In this document: positions 46,525 through 56,968 of the stretch, one piece after another
How positions within the stretch are numbered: the stretch's first letter is position 1
Layout: every line of letters begins with the position of its first letter
NCBI RefSeq assembly: GCF_018613935.1
Contig: NZ_JAGGPF010000007.1
Location: 1-64,000 of the forward strand
Direction of reading: 5' to 3'
DNA from: Agromyces sp. ISL-38
Lineage (GTDB): Bacteria; Actinomycetota; Actinomycetes; Actinomycetales; Microbacteriaceae
Length of the DNA stretch: 64,000 bases
The notes under the pieces: generated by a model
What the model was told of the DNA's origin: nothing
What the model saw: the letters and a program-made list of their open reading frames with translations, nothing else
Databases searched by the model: none
Made by a program: the position numbers and the translations under genes

Positions 46525-47511
46525 GTGCTGATCGCACAGCGCCCGACGCTCACCGAAGAGAACATCTCGGAGTTCCGTTCGCGTTTCGTGATCGAGCCCC
46601 TCGAGCCGGGCTTCGGTTACACCCTGGGCAACTCGCTCCGTCGCACCCTCCTCTCCTCGATCCCCGGCGCAGCCGTGACGAGCATCCGCATCGACGGCGT
46701 GCTCCACGAGTTCTCGACGGTTCCGGGCGTGAAGGAGGATGTCACCGAGATCATCCTCAACATCAAGAGCCTCGTCGTCTCGAGCGAGCACGACGAGCCG
46801 ATCACCGCCTACCTGCGCAAGCAGGGCGCCGGTGAGGTCACCGCCGCCGACATCTCGGCTCCGGCCGGCGTCGAGGTGCACAACCCCGGGCTCGTCATCG
46901 CAACGCTCAACGACTCGGCGAAGTTCGAACTCGAGCTCACGATCGAGCGCGGCCGCGGCTACGTCTCGGCCAGCCAGAACCGCAACGAGTACAGCGAAGC
47001 CGGCCAGATCCCGGTCGACTCGATCTACTCACCGGTGCTCAAGGTCACCTACCGCGTCGAGGCCACCCGTGCCGGCGAGCGCACCGACTTCGACCGCCTC
47101 GTGGTCGACGTCGAGACGAAGTCGGCCATCACCCCGCGTGACGCGATCGCGTCGGCGGGCCGCACGCTCACCGAGCTGTTCGGTCTCGCCCGCGAGCTCA
47201 ACACCGCGGCAGAGGGCATCGAGATCGGCCCCGCGCCGGTCGACGCCGTGCTCTCCAGCGAGCTCTCGATCCCGATCGAAGACCTCGACCTGTCGGTGCG
47301 CAGCTACAACTGCCTGAAGCGCGAGGGCATCAACACCGTGTCCGAGCTCGTCGCGCTCTCGGAGTCGCAGCTCATGAACATCCGCAACTTCGGTCAGAAG
47401 TCGGTGGATGAGGTCAAGGACAAGCTCACCGAGATGGGGCTGTCGCTCAAGGATTCGGTTCCCGGATTCGACGGCGCCCACTTCTACACGGGCTTCGACG
47501 ACGAGAGCTGA
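46525..47511 (+). CDS. rpoA: RNA polymerase alpha subunit
   Basis: A 328-residue subunit. N-terminal assembly domain ([28 protein letters not shown]) and C-terminal DNA/activator-binding domain ([19 protein letters not shown], then [15 protein letters not shown]). GTG start after GAAAGGA. Confidence 0.98.
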   Translation: MLIAQRPTLTEENISEFRSRFVIEPLEPGFGYTLGNSLRRTLLSSIPGAAVTSIRIDGVLHEFSTVPGVKEDVTEIILNIKSLVVSSEHDEPITAYLRKQGAGEVTAADISAPAGVEVHNPGLVIATLNDSAKFELELTIERGRGYVSASQNRNEYSEAGQIPVDSIYSPVLKVTYRVEATRAGERTDFDRLVVDVETKSAITPRDAIASAGRTLTELFGLARELNTAAEGIEIGPAPVDAVLSSELSIPIEDLDLSVRSYNCLKREGINTVSELVALSESQLMNIRNFGQKSVDEVKDKLTEMGLSLKDSVPGFDGAHFYTGFDDES

Positions 47512-47566
47512 CGCCGGCCGAGCCGGCCGCCGCACCCACCCCCCTGACTACTGGAGATAACGAACC

Positions 47567-48106
47567 ATGCCGAAGCCCACGAAGGGCCCCCGCCTCGGAG
47601 GCGGACCCGCCCACGAGCGGTTGATGCTCGCGAACCTCGCCGCTGCGTTGTTCACGCACAAGCGAATCACCACGACCGAGACGAAGGCCAAGCGCCTGCG
47701 TCCGCTCGCCGAACGACTCGTCACCTTCGGGAAGCGCGGCGACCTGCACGCGCGCCGTCGCGTGCTCGGCGTCATCGGCGACAAGACGGTCGTGCACGAG
47801 CTGTTCACGGTCATCGCGCCGCAGGTGGCCGACCGTGAGGGCGGCTACACCCGCATCACGAAGATCGGCAACCGCAAGGGCGACAATGCCCCCATGGCCG
47901 TCATCGAGCTCGTGCTCGAGCCCGTGACCCCGAAGCAGCGCGCGGCGAAGCCCGCCGCCGCTTCGGCGCCGGTCGTCGACGAGGCGCCGGTCGAGGAGAC
48001 CGCCGCCGAGGAGACCCCCGCCGAGGTCGTGACCGAGGCGGAAGCCGCGGTCGACGAGGCCGCGGGTTCCGAGGCAGCTGCCGAGGAGTCGGCCGAGGCC
48101 AAGTAG
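47567..48106 (+). CDS. rplQ: 50S ribosomal protein L17 with acidic C-terminal tail
   Basis: A 179-residue protein. The core ends near residue 120 ([16 protein letters not shown]). About 60 residues rich in Ala and Glu follow, absent from the usual 118-125-residue protein. Last gene of the alpha operon, followed by a perfect terminator. Confidence 0.96.
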   Translation: MPKPTKGPRLGGGPAHERLMLANLAAALFTHKRITTTETKAKRLRPLAERLVTFGKRGDLHARRRVLGVIGDKTVVHELFTVIAPQVADREGGYTRITKIGNRKGDNAPMAVIELVLEPVTPKQRAAKPAAASAPVVDEAPVEETAAEETPAEVVTEAEAAVDEAAGSEAAAEESAEAK

Positions 48107-48120
48107 TCTCGACACGTTCA

Positions 48121-48156
48121 CGAAGGGCCCCGGTGCACGAGCACCGGGGCCCTTCG
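48121..48156 (+). terminator. Alpha operon terminator
   Basis: Perfect 16-base arms 48121-48136 and 48141-48156 with loop ACGA, followed by TCATT. Confidence 0.92.
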
Positions 48157-48194
48157 TCATTCCGCTCGCGCCACCGCTGTCGTGCCGGCGAGGA

Positions 48195-48899
48195 TCAGCT
48201 CGCGCGTCTCTCCTCGAGGGTCGGGGTCTCGAGCGCGCGCCGAGTGATGAGGCGGACTGCGATGGCGATGACCCATGCCCAGAAGATGAAGTACGGGATG
48301 ATCCAGATCCAGCCCTCCCAGGCGTAGCGCACTGCGATCAGGCCGGCCCCGCCGCCGATCGCCCACCAGCCCCACCACGCGGGGAGTACGCGGCCGGCGA
48401 GCAGCACCCACCCGCTCGCGATCGCGAAGCTGCCGACTGCCAGCCAGGTGTTCGCGAAGCCGAGGTTGCCGAGATCGAAGGCGAAGGCGGCGACGCCCGG
48501 GTCGAGCTCCTGGCCGCGGTTGCCGGCGGCCTCCCAGCTCGCGTCGATGACCCCGTAGGCCGCGACGACCGTGCCCGAGACGAGGGCGACGATGGAACGC
48601 CAGGCCGGCTCTCCCTCGACGCGCCGCAGCAGTGTGGTGAAGCCGACCACGAACCACAGGAAGGCCAGCATGCCGATCGACGCGGTGGCTTCGGCCGCGG
48701 CGATCCACGGCGTATCGGCATTCCGGAAGAACTCCGCGGCCTCCTCATTCGTGGCGTCGAAGGCCGGCTCGCCCAATGTCGAGATCGCGATGATCGGCGC
48801 GAAGAGGAGGACGACGGCGACGATCGCAGTGACGCCGGTGGTCCTGGCGAGGCCGCGCCACCGCTCGGGTGTGGTGCTTGGCGTGGAGTGATCGGTCAT
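48195..48899 (-). CDS. Unrecognised six-helix membrane protein
   Basis: A 234-residue membrane protein with about six hydrophobic helices and a Trp-rich last third (PAWWGWWAIGGG, EGWIWIIPYFIFWAW). The cytoplasmic C-terminus is Arg-rich. No known motif. Convergent with the alpha operon and divergent from truA. AGGAGATC lies upstream of the ATG. Confidence 0.65.
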   Translation of the reverse strand: MTDHSTPSTTPERWRGLARTTGVTAIVAVVLLFAPIIAISTLGEPAFDATNEEAAEFFRNADTPWIAAAEATASIGMLAFLWFVVGFTTLLRRVEGEPAWRSIVALVSGTVVAAYGVIDASWEAAGNRGQELDPGVAAFAFDLGNLGFANTWLAVGSFAIASGWVLLAGRVLPAWWGWWAIGGGAGLIAVRYAWEGWIWIIPYFIFWAWVIAIAVRLITRRALETPTLEERRAS

Positions 48900-48945
48900 G
48901 GCGATCTCCTGTCGTCGTCGACCTCTCCAGTATGGCGCGACAGCC

Positions 48946-48951
48946 TAGGCT
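48946..48951 (+). promoter_or_regulatory. -10 box of leaderless truA
   Basis: TAGGCT, 6 bases before the GTG at 48958. Confidence 0.55.
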
Positions 48952-48957
48952 GGTGCG

Positions 48958-49923
48958 GTGAACGATCGAGCGGATGCCGCAGCCGACCCCGAAGCCGCGA
49001 GCAACGTCGACACCGAGGCATCCGTCGTCCGACTTCGCATGGGCATCGCCTACGACGGCACCGACTTCAACGGTTGGAGCAGCCAGCCGGGGCTGCGCAC
49101 GGTGCAGGGAGTGCTCGAGGAGGCGCTCGCGACGCTGTTCCGCAGGGCAGGCGTGGCACCGCGGCTCACCGTCGCCGGGCGCACCGACGCCGGGGTGCAT
49201 GCGCTGGGGCAGGTGGCCCATGTCGACGTGCCACTCGAGGCGCTCGCCGCCGTGACCCGGTCGCGCCACGGCCGCCCGGCTGAGCCGGCGAGCCCCGAGG
49301 GAGTGCTCGCCCGGCGCATCAATGGAATCCTCGGCAGCGACGCCGACGTCGTCGTGACCGGCATCGATCGGGCGCCGAGCGGGTTCGACGCGCGGTTCTC
49401 CGCCGCGTGGCGGAGGTACGAGTACCGCGTGGCCGATGCATCCGCTCGCCGCAACCCGCTCGACCGCCGTCGCACGGTCGTCATCCACCGTGCGCTCGAC
49501 GAGTCGGCGATGAACGCCGCCGCGGGCATGCTCGTCGGTCTCCACGATTTCGCGGCGTACTGCAAGCCGCGCGAGGGGGCCACGACGATCCGCACGTTGC
49601 AGTCCTACCGGTGGCAGCGACGTGACGACGGGGTGCTGGTGGCGACGCTGCGGGCCGACGCGTTCTGCCATTCGATGGTGCGCGCGGTCGTCGGTGCGAT
49701 CGTCGCGGTGGGGGAGGGCAAGCTCGACGTCGGCGCGCCCGCCGAGCTGCTGCATGCAGGGGAGCGCACGAGCGCGTTCACGGTGATGCCCGCGAAGGGG
49801 CTCGTGCTGGCCGAGGTCGGGTACCCCGACAACGACGAGCTCGAGGCGAGGGCGGCGCAGACGAGGGCACGTCGCCGGTTGCATGTGCAGCCCGACCTGC
49901 CCGACGCGGACGAGCTGGAATGA
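48958..49923 (+). CDS. truA: tRNA pseudouridine(38-40) synthase
   Basis: A 321-residue enzyme modifying the tRNA anticodon stem-loop. The catalytic Asp is in GRTDAGVHALGQVAH; AYDGTDFNGW and FCHSMVRAVVGA are conserved. It has a short acidic N-terminal extension and an insertion around RSRHGRPAEPASPEG. GTG start with TAGGCT six bases upstream, leaderless. Confidence 0.96.
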   Translation: MNDRADAAADPEAASNVDTEASVVRLRMGIAYDGTDFNGWSSQPGLRTVQGVLEEALATLFRRAGVAPRLTVAGRTDAGVHALGQVAHVDVPLEALAAVTRSRHGRPAEPASPEGVLARRINGILGSDADVVVTGIDRAPSGFDARFSAAWRRYEYRVADASARRNPLDRRRTVVIHRALDESAMNAAAGMLVGLHDFAAYCKPREGATTIRTLQSYRWQRRDDGVLVATLRADAFCHSMVRAVVGAIVAVGEGKLDVGAPAELLHAGERTSAFTVMPAKGLVLAEVGYPDNDELEARAAQTRARRRLHVQPDLPDADELE

Positions 49924-49952
49924 TTCCGTGCGCGGAGCGCGCCGCGCCGCGA

Positions 49953-49982
49953 TTGGACGCCCGCTGGTCTGTCGGCTAAGCT
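49953..49982 (+). promoter_or_regulatory. rplM-rpsI promoter
   Basis: TTGGAC (49953-49958), 18-base spacer, TAAGCT (49977-49982). Leader of about 130 bases to rplM. Confidence 0.65.
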
Positions 49983-50117
49983 TGCACTTTGGTGTCGTCG
50001 ACTGCGTCGGCATCCGAAGATGAGCCCTCCACCCGGGCGTTCGTCTCGCATCGCGAACGAACTCCCGAACGGAGTGGGATTCACGAACCCCTCACTCGAT
50101 CAGAAAGCAGCACTTCC

Positions 50118-50564
50118 GTGACGCGCACCTTTACTCCAAAGTCGAACGACATCCAGCGCGACTGGGTCGTCATCGACGCAACCGACATCGTGCTCGGCCG
50201 CCTCGCCAGCCACGCCGCAACCCTGCTGCGTGGCAAGCACAAGGCGATCTTCGCGAACCACGTCGACACCGGCGACTTCGTGATCATCGTGAACGCCGAC
50301 AAGGTGGCCCTCACCGGCCAGAAGCTCGAGCAGAAGAAGGCCTACCGCCACTCCGGATACCCGGGTGGTCTCACGGCCGTCAGCTACGCCGAGCTCCTCG
50401 AGAAGAACCCCGTCCGCGCCGTCGAGAAGGCGATCCGCGGCATGCTCCCGAAGAACTCGCTCGGTCGCGCCCAGCTCAAGAAGCTGAAGGTGTACACCGG
50501 CCCGGAGCACCCGCACGCGGCCCAGCAGCCGAAGCCGTACACCCTCACCCAGGTCGCCCAGTAA
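50118..50564 (+). CDS. rplM: 50S ribosomal protein L13
   Basis: A 148-residue early-assembly protein. [16 protein letters not shown] and [20 protein letters not shown] are typical. GTG at 50118 is chosen to match family length; the open frame upstream to 49989 is the leader. Confidence 0.97.
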   Translation: MTRTFTPKSNDIQRDWVVIDATDIVLGRLASHAATLLRGKHKAIFANHVDTGDFVIIVNADKVALTGQKLEQKKAYRHSGYPGGLTAVSYAELLEKNPVRAVEKAIRGMLPKNSLGRAQLKKLKVYTGPEHPHAAQQPKPYTLTQVAQ

Positions 50565-50607
50565 TTCCGGCGCACTCGACGTTCTCGAAATAAGGATTCA
50601 CACCACC

Positions 50608-51093
50608 ATGGCGAAGATCGCAGACCAGATCGAAGCGGCTCCCGAGAGCTACACCACCGAGAGCACCCCTGAGGCTGCTCCCAGCACCCCCCGTCGCGTG
50701 CTCAACGTGGGCGGCGCGGCTGTCGGCCGTCGCAAGCAGGCCATCGCCCGCGTGCGTCTCGTTCCCGGCGCCGGGAGCATCACGGTCAACGGCCGTGAGT
50801 TCGCGGCCTACTTCCCGAACAAGCTGCACCAGCAGCTCATCACCGACCCCTTCACGGTGCTCGAGCTCACGGGCTCGTACGACGTGGTCGCGAAGATCAC
50901 GGGCGGCGGCCCCTCGGGCCAGGCCGGCGCACTGCGCCTCGCGATCGCTCGTGCGCTGAACGAGATCGACCGGGAGAACAACCGCGCCAGCCTGAAGAAG
51001 GCCGGCTTCCTCACCCGCGACGCCCGCGTGATCGAACGCAAGAAGGCCGGCCTGAAGAAGGCGCGCAAGGCTCCTCAGTTCTCGAAGCGCTGA
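50608..51093 (+). CDS. rpsI: 30S ribosomal protein S9
   Basis: A 161-residue protein with an acidic N-terminal extension of about 30 residues, then the core [17 protein letters not shown]. The C-terminal [12 protein letters not shown], reaching the P site, is intact. Confidence 0.97.
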   Translation: MAKIADQIEAAPESYTTESTPEAAPSTPRRVLNVGGAAVGRRKQAIARVRLVPGAGSITVNGREFAAYFPNKLHQQLITDPFTVLELTGSYDVVAKITGGGPSGQAGALRLAIARALNEIDRENNRASLKKAGFLTRDARVIERKKAGLKKARKAPQFSKR

Positions 51094-51116
51094 CGCGCTC
51101 GGGTTCGGTCCACTCG

Positions 51117-52490
51117 ATGCCTCGGCTCTTCGGAACCGACGGGGTCCGGGGTCTGGCCAACCGTGAACTCACGGCTGACCTGGCCCTGGGCCTCGCCCAG
51201 GCGGCCGCCGCCGTCCTCACTCGCGGTCGCCACGCCGACGAGCTCCGCGCCGCGGGTCGACGTCCGGTTGCCGTGGTCGCGCGCGACCCCCGCGTCTCAG
51301 GTGAGTTCCTCACCGCCGCGGTGTCGGCCGGTCTCGCCAGCTCGGGTGTCGACGTGCTCGACGCCGGCGTCATCCCCACGCCCGCGACCGCGTACCTGAT
51401 CGACAGCATCGGCGCGGACTTCGGCGTGATGATCTCGGCGTCGCACAACCCTGCGCCCGACAACGGCATCAAGTTCTTCTCGTTCGGCGGCACGAAGCTC
51501 CCCGACGAGGTCGAGGATCGCATCGAGTCCTTCCTCGGCCGTCCCAAGCTCGCGCCGATCGGCGACGGCGTCGGCCGCATCCGCCGTTTCGCCGACGCCG
51601 AAGACCGGTACGTCGTGCACCTGCTCGGCACGTTGCCGCACCGGCTCGACGGACTCCACGTCGTGCTCGATTGCGCGCACGGCGCTGCGGCAGGGGTGTC
51701 GCCCGAGACGTTCCGCGACGCGGGCGCCCGCGTCACCGTCATCGGCGCCGATCCCGATGGCATGAACATCAACGACGGGGTCGGTTCGACGCACCTCGGT
51801 CCGCTCCAGGCCGCCGTGGTCGAGCACGGCGCCGACCTCGGCATCGCGCACGACGGCGACGCCGACCGCTGCCTCGCCGTCGACGCGAACGGCGACATCA
51901 TCGACGGCGACAAGATCATGGCGATCCTCGCGGTGTCGATGCACGAGCGCGGCAAGCTCACCGACGACACCCTCGTGGTCACCGTCATGTCGAACCTCGG
52001 CCTCCGGCGCGCGATGGCCGAACGAGGCATCCGCGTCATCGAGACGAAGGTCGGCGACCGCTACGTGCTCGAAGCACTCGCGGCCGAGGGCCTCGCGCTC
52101 GGCGGCGAGCAGTCGGGCCACGTCATCATGACCGAGTACGCGACCACCGGCGATGGCGTGCTCACCGGACTCCATCTCGCCGCCGAGATGGCGCGCACCG
52201 GCAAGACCCTCGCCGAGCTCGCCTCGGTAATGACGGTCTACCCGCAAGTGCTCGTGAACGTGCGCGACGTCGACCACCATGCCCTCGGCGACGATGCCGA
52301 GATCGCCGCGGCGGTCGCCGCCGTCGAAGCCGAACTGGGCGACTCGGGCCGTGTGCTGCTTCGCCCCTCGGGCACCGAGCCGATGGTGCGCGTGATGGTC
52401 GAGGCCGCCGAGCAGGCGACAGCCGAGCACCATGCCGCGGTCCTCGCCGACGTCGTGCGTCTTCGACTCGCGAACGGCAACGCCGCCTGA
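51117..52490 (+). CDS. glmM: Phosphoglucosamine mutase
   Basis: A 457-residue enzyme converting glucosamine 6-phosphate to glucosamine 1-phosphate for peptidoglycan. [11 protein letters not shown] start, phosphoserine Ser109 in [13 protein letters not shown], metal site DGDADR, and GGEQSGH substrate loop. With glmS nearby it covers two steps to UDP-GlcNAc. Confidence 0.97.
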   Translation: MPRLFGTDGVRGLANRELTADLALGLAQAAAAVLTRGRHADELRAAGRRPVAVVARDPRVSGEFLTAAVSAGLASSGVDVLDAGVIPTPATAYLIDSIGADFGVMISASHNPAPDNGIKFFSFGGTKLPDEVEDRIESFLGRPKLAPIGDGVGRIRRFADAEDRYVVHLLGTLPHRLDGLHVVLDCAHGAAAGVSPETFRDAGARVTVIGADPDGMNINDGVGSTHLGPLQAAVVEHGADLGIAHDGDADRCLAVDANGDIIDGDKIMAILAVSMHERGKLTDDTLVVTVMSNLGLRRAMAERGIRVIETKVGDRYVLEALAAEGLALGGEQSGHVIMTEYATTGDGVLTGLHLAAEMARTGKTLAELASVMTVYPQVLVNVRDVDHHALGDDAEIAAAVAAVEAELGDSGRVLLRPSGTEPMVRVMVEAAEQATAEHHAAVLADVVRLRLANGNAA

Positions 52491-52521
52491 CCCGCCTGAG
52501 TGGCGGCGCCGGACTGCGGCG

Positions 52522-53478
52522 CTAGAGCTTGCGCAGCAGCACGCTCGACACCGAGTGGTCGGGGCTCTTGCGGAGCACGAGCGTGGCGCGTGACCTGGTG
52601 GGGCGGATGTTCTGCAGCAGGTTCGGCTCGTTGATCGCATGCCAGATCTCGCGTGCGCGAGCGCGCGCCTGGTCTTCGGTGAGGCTCGCGAAGCGATGGA
52701 AGTACGAGCGCGGGTTCGCGAACGCGCCGCGCTGGAGCTTCAGGAACCGCTCCTCGTACCAGCAGGCGATGTCGCTCGTGCGCGCGTCGACGTAGATCGT
52801 GAAGTCGAAGAGGTCGCTCACGGCGAGGCGATGGCCGGGGCCGGGCGGCTGCAACACGTTGAGCCCCTCGACGATGAGCACGTCTGGGCGGCGCACGGTG
52901 ACCTGGGCATCGGGGACGATGTCGTAGGCGAGGTGCGAGTAGAACGGCGCCTTCACCTCGGCGGCCCCGGCCTTCACCTCGCTCACGAAGCGCAAGAGCG
53001 CTCGCCGGTCATAGGACTCGGGGAATCCCTTGCGGTCCATGAGTCCGCGCCGCTCGAGCTCGGCATTCGGGAAGAGGAACCCGTCGGTCGTGATGAGCTC
53101 CACCCGCGGCGTGTGCTCCCAGCGGGCGAGGAGCTCGCGCAGGAGCCTCGCGATCGTGGACTTGCCGACCGCGACCGAGCCGGCGACGCCGATCACGAAC
53201 GGCGTCGACTCGAACCGCTCGCGAAGGAACTCGCTCGTGACCTTGTGCAGCGACTTCGTGCCGCCCACGTAGAGGTTGAGCAGTCGGCTGAGCGGGAGGT
53301 AGACCTCGTTGACCTCGCGAAGGTCGAGCGGCTCGCCGAGGCCGCGGAGTTGCACGATCTCGGTCTCGCGGAGCGGTGCCGGCATCGACGGTGCGAGGGC
53401 GGCCCAGTCAGCCCGATCGAGTTCGATGAACGGCGAACTCTGGGGTGCCTGCGACGACGACAGGTTCTGATCGGGCAC
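52522..53478 (-). CDS. coaA: Pantothenate kinase, type I
   Basis: A 318-residue kinase for the first step of CoA synthesis. P-loop [12 protein letters not shown] near residues 97-108, [18 protein letters not shown]. Two adjacent GTG codons (53481, 53478) could start; TAGACT on the minus strand (53490-53485) ends six bases before 53478, which fits the leaderless pattern. Divergent from glmS. Confidence 0.95.
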   Translation of the reverse strand: MPDQNLSSSQAPQSSPFIELDRADWAALAPSMPAPLRETEIVQLRGLGEPLDLREVNEVYLPLSRLLNLYVGGTKSLHKVTSEFLRERFESTPFVIGVAGSVAVGKSTIARLLRELLARWEHTPRVELITTDGFLFPNAELERRGLMDRKGFPESYDRRALLRFVSEVKAGAAEVKAPFYSHLAYDIVPDAQVTVRRPDVLIVEGLNVLQPPGPGHRLAVSDLFDFTIYVDARTSDIACWYEERFLKLQRGAFANPRSYFHRFASLTEDQARARAREIWHAINEPNLLQNIRPTRSRATLVLRKSPDHSVSSVLLRKL

Positions 53479-53484
53479 CACGTC

Positions 53485-53490
53485 AGTCTA
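53485..53490 (-). promoter_or_regulatory. -10 box of leaderless coaA
   Basis: TAGACT on the minus strand, 6 bases before the GTG at 53478. Confidence 0.5.
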
Positions 53491-53548
53491 GTGTCGGCAA
53501 GATCACCTGCGCGGTGGGCTGCGCGGCGGGCACCCAGCTCGCCCCGGA

Positions 53549-53554
53549 TAGAAT
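53549..53554 (+). promoter_or_regulatory. -10 box of leaderless glmS
   Basis: TAGAAT, 7 bases before the ATG at 53562. Confidence 0.6.
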
Positions 53555-53561
53555 CGAGCGC

Positions 53562-55412
53562 ATGTGTGGAATCGTTGGATACGTCGGTGAGCGAAGCAGC
53601 ATCGACGTCCTCATGGGAGGCCTTCGTCGCCTCGAGTATCGCGGCTACGACTCGGCTGGAGTGGCGATCGTCGACGACGACGGAACCATCGAGACCGCGA
53701 AGCGCGCCGGAAAACTGCAGATCCTCGCCGACGAGCTCGAGGCGCATCCGCTGCACCGCGGTGGCACGGGCATCGGCCACACCCGCTGGGCGACGCACGG
53801 CGGCCCCACTGATGGCAATGCGCACCCGCACCTGGGTGACGACGGCCGGCTCGCCCTCATTCACAACGGCATCATCGAGAACTTCGCCGAGCTGAAAGAC
53901 GAACTGCTCGCCGAAGGCTACGAGTTCGCGAGTGAGACCGACACCGAGGTCGCCGCCGTGCTCCTCGGCCGCGAGTACCGCGCGAAGGGCGACCTTCGCG
54001 AGGCCTTCCGCACGACGGTCGCCCGCCTCGACGGCGCTTTCACCCTGCTCGCCGTGCACCGCGACGAGCCCGGCCTCGTCGTCGGCGCCCGCCGCAACTC
54101 GCCGCTCGTGATCGGCCTCGGCGAGGGAGAGAACTTCCTGGGCTCGGATGTCGCGGCCTTCGTCGAGTACACGAAGCGTGCCGTGGCCATCGGCCAGGAC
54201 CAGATCGTCTCGATCACGGCCGACGGCGTCGACGTGACCGACTTCGACGGCGAGCCGGTCGAGGTCGAGCCGTTCGACGTGGCGTGGGACGCCTCCGCCG
54301 CCGAGAAGGGCGGCTGGTCGTCGTTCATGCGCAAAGAGGTGTCGGAGCAGCCCGAGGCGGTCGCGAACACGCTCCTCGGCCGCATCGTCGACGGTGCCGT
54401 CGTCATCCCCGAGCTCGCGGACTTCGGAGACGAGGAGCTTCGCAGCATCCGTCGCATCACCGTGATCGCGTGCGGCACCGCCGCGTACGCCGGCATGGTC
54501 GCGAAGTATGCGATCGAGCAGTGGGCCCGCGTGCCCGTCGAGGTGGAGCTGAGCCACGAGTTCCGCTACCGCGAGCCGGTGCTCGACCCCGAAACCCTCG
54601 TGGTGTCGGTCAGCCAGTCGGGCGAGACCATGGACACGCTCATGGCCGTGAAGTACGCGCGGGAGCAGGGCGCGCGCACGATCTCGATCTGCAACACCCA
54701 GGGCGCCACGATCCCGCGCGAGTCCGACGCCGTGGTCTACACCCATGCCGGCCCCGAGGTCGCCGTAGCGTCGACGAAGGCCTTCGTCGCGCAGATCGCC
54801 GCCCTCTACCTCTTCGGCCTGCACCTCGCCCGGGTTCGCGGCACGCTCTCGCCCGAGCAGCTCGCAGTCCAGCTCGCCGAGCTCCAGGCGGTGCCCGACA
54901 AGCTCCAGACGGTGCTCGGGCAGGCTGAGCGCGTCGGCGAGCTCGCGCACTGGATGGCCGACACCCGCTCGGTGCTCTTCCTTGGCCGCCACGTGGGCTA
55001 TCCGATCGCGCTCGAGGGCGCGCTCAAGCTCAAGGAGCTCGCCTACATCCACGCCGAGGGCTTCGCGGCCGGCGAACTCAAGCACGGGCCGATCGCCCTC
55101 ATCGAGCCAGGCCAGCCGGTCTTCGTCGTCGTGCCGAGCCCGCGCGGCTCTGCGGCGCTGCACCCGAAGGTGGTCTCGAACATCCAGGAGATCCGGGCTC
55201 GCGGCGCACGCGTGATCGCGATCGCCGAGGCGGGGGATGCCGCGGTGCTGCCGTACGCCGACGAGGTGCTGCGCATTCCGCTCGCGGCCCCGCTCTTCGA
55301 GCCGCTCCTCGCGGTCGTGCCGTTGCAGATCTTCGCGATGGAGCTGGCGCAGGCGAAGGGTCTCGACGTCGACCAGCCCCGCAATCTCGCGAAGTCCGTG
55401 ACGGTCGAGTAG
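53562..55412 (+). CDS. glmS: Glutamine-fructose-6-phosphate aminotransferase (isomerising)
   Basis: A 616-residue enzyme making glucosamine 6-phosphate. Cys2 is the glutaminase nucleophile (MCGIVGYVG); GNAHPH and two SIS isomerase domains (SVSQSGETMDT, ASTKAF) follow. C-terminus NLAKSVTVE is standard. The leaderless start leaves no room for a glmS ribozyme. Confidence 0.97.
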   Translation: MCGIVGYVGERSSIDVLMGGLRRLEYRGYDSAGVAIVDDDGTIETAKRAGKLQILADELEAHPLHRGGTGIGHTRWATHGGPTDGNAHPHLGDDGRLALIHNGIIENFAELKDELLAEGYEFASETDTEVAAVLLGREYRAKGDLREAFRTTVARLDGAFTLLAVHRDEPGLVVGARRNSPLVIGLGEGENFLGSDVAAFVEYTKRAVAIGQDQIVSITADGVDVTDFDGEPVEVEPFDVAWDASAAEKGGWSSFMRKEVSEQPEAVANTLLGRIVDGAVVIPELADFGDEELRSIRRITVIACGTAAYAGMVAKYAIEQWARVPVEVELSHEFRYREPVLDPETLVVSVSQSGETMDTLMAVKYAREQGARTISICNTQGATIPRESDAVVYTHAGPEVAVASTKAFVAQIAALYLFGLHLARVRGTLSPEQLAVQLAELQAVPDKLQTVLGQAERVGELAHWMADTRSVLFLGRHVGYPIALEGALKLKELAYIHAEGFAAGELKHGPIALIEPGQPVFVVVPSPRGSAALHPKVVSNIQEIRARGARVIAIAEAGDAAVLPYADEVLRIPLAAPLFEPLLAVVPLQIFAMELAQAKGLDVDQPRNLAKSVTVE

Positions 55413-55437
55413 CACGGCGACGAGGCCGGAGGCAGTC

Positions 55438-55833
55438 GTGATCTCGGGAATCGGCATCGACGTGGTCGACATCGGGCGTTTCGAGCGCTCGCTCGCCCGA
55501 ACTCCCGCCTTGCTCGAGCGATTGTTCGCCGAGAGCGAACGAGGGCGGGCGCCTCGATCGCTTGCCGCGCGGTTCGCCGCGAAGGAAGCTCTCATCAAGG
55601 CGCTCGGCGGGCACGCGGTCATCCGCTGGCACGACATGCAGATCGTGCAAGACGACGAGGGCAATCCCGATTTCCTGCTCGCCGGCGCCCTCGCCGAGCA
55701 TGTCGAGGCACTCGGCATCGCACGAGTCCACCTCTCGATGAGCCACGACGCCGGTCTCGCGAGCGCCTTCGTCGTGCTCGAGGGAGCCGACACCGCCGAG
55801 CCGCCAGCACGTTCGAGTGCCGGCGATGAGTGA
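55438..55833 (+). CDS. acpS: Holo-[acyl-carrier-protein] synthase
   Basis: A 131-residue enzyme that attaches phosphopantetheine to ACP, using the CoA made downstream of CoaA. GIGIDVVDIGRFE and RFAAKEALIKAL hold the metal-binding Asp and Glu. GTG after GGAGG. Overlaps alr by 8 bases. Confidence 0.94.
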   Translation: MISGIGIDVVDIGRFERSLARTPALLERLFAESERGRAPRSLAARFAAKEALIKALGGHAVIRWHDMQIVQDDEGNPDFLLAGALAEHVEALGIARVHLSMSHDAGLASAFVVLEGADTAEPPARSSAGDE

Positions 55834-56968
55834 GACGCCGGGCGCACCACGCTCCTTCCGGGAGGCGGTCGTCGACCTCGCCGCGATCCGGGCCAATGTC
55901 GCTGCACTCGCAGCGCACGTCGCGCCCGCGTTGTCGATGGCGGTCGTCAAGGCCGATGCCTACGGCCACGGCGCCGTGCCGGTGGCTCGGGCGGCCCTCG
56001 ACGGCGGAGCAGACTGGCTCGGGGCGGCCGACGTCGATGAGGCGATCGCACTCCGCGACGCCGGCATCACGGCGCCGCTGCTCGCCTGGCTCCACGATCC
56101 CGGCGCCGGGTTCGCGCCGGCGATCGAGCGCGACATCGACCTCGGCGTCTCGTCGCTCGAGCAGCTGCACGAGATCGTGCGGGCTGCGGCATCCGTCGAC
56201 AGGATCGCGGCGGTGCACCTGAAGATCGACACCGGACTCAGCCGCAACGGCGTCGCACCCTCGAACTGGGAGCGCGTCGTCGGGGCCGCCGCAGAGCTCG
56301 AGCGCCACGGCCGGCTGCGCGTGCGCGGTGTGTTCAGCCACCTCGCGAACGCCTCGCCCGCCGAGGATGCCGCACAACTGGCCGCTTTCGAGCGGGCGCT
56401 CGACGCGGCATCCGCAGCTGGCCTCACCCCTGAGCTGCGCCACCTCGCCTCGACCGCGGCCGCGTTGCGCCTGCCCGAGGCACGGTTCGACCTCGTGCGG
56501 CTCGGCATCGGCATCTATGGAGTGCCGCCGTACGGCGACGGCACCACGGCCGCCGACCTCGGCCTCGTTCCCGCGATGACGCTGCGGGGCAGGGTCGTGG
56601 CCGTGCGGCGCATCGAGGCGGGCACCGGCGCGTCGTACGGCCATGCTTGGCGCGCCGAACACGCCACGACGCTCGCACTCGTGCCGCTCGGCTATGCCGA
56701 CGGGGTGCCGCGGCAGGCGTCGAACCGAGCGGAGGTGTGGCTCGCGGGCGCGCGCCGGCCGGTGGTGGGCCGTATCGCGATGGACCAGTTCCTCGTCGAC
56801 GTCGGCGATGCCCCGGTCGCCGTCGGCGACGAGGTCGTGCTCTTCGGCGACCCGTCGTCGGGAGCACCGTCCGCCGATGACTGGGCCGACGCCGCCGACA
56901 CGATCGGCTACGAGATCGTCACCCGCATCGGCGCGCGAGTGCCGCGCCGCTACGTGGGCGGCGCGTGA
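55826..56968 (+). CDS. alr: Alanine racemase
   Basis: A 380-residue PLP enzyme making D-alanine for peptidoglycan. Lys42 in VVKADAYGHG binds PLP; the second base Tyr is in GASYGHAWRAEH. ATG at 55826 overlaps the acpS stop; an in-frame GTG at 55817 is a weaker alternative. Confidence 0.96.
   Translation: MSETPGAPRSFREAVVDLAAIRANVAALAAHVAPALSMAVVKADAYGHGAVPVARAALDGGADWLGAADVDEAIALRDAGITAPLLAWLHDPGAGFAPAIERDIDLGVSSLEQLHEIVRAAASVDRIAAVHLKIDTGLSRNGVAPSNWERVVGAAAELERHGRLRVRGVFSHLANASPAEDAAQLAAFERALDAASAAGLTPELRHLASTAAALRLPEARFDLVRLGIGIYGVPPYGDGTTAADLGLVPAMTLRGRVVAVRRIEAGTGASYGHAWRAEHATTLALVPLGYADGVPRQASNRAEVWLAGARRPVVGRIAMDQFLVDVGDAPVAVGDEVVLFGDPSSGAPSADDWADAADTIGYEIVTRIGARVPRRYVGGA

Noticed and set aside
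53500-53561. glmS ribozyme before glmS
   Set aside because: The -10 box ends seven bases before the ATG, leaving no leader for a ribozyme.
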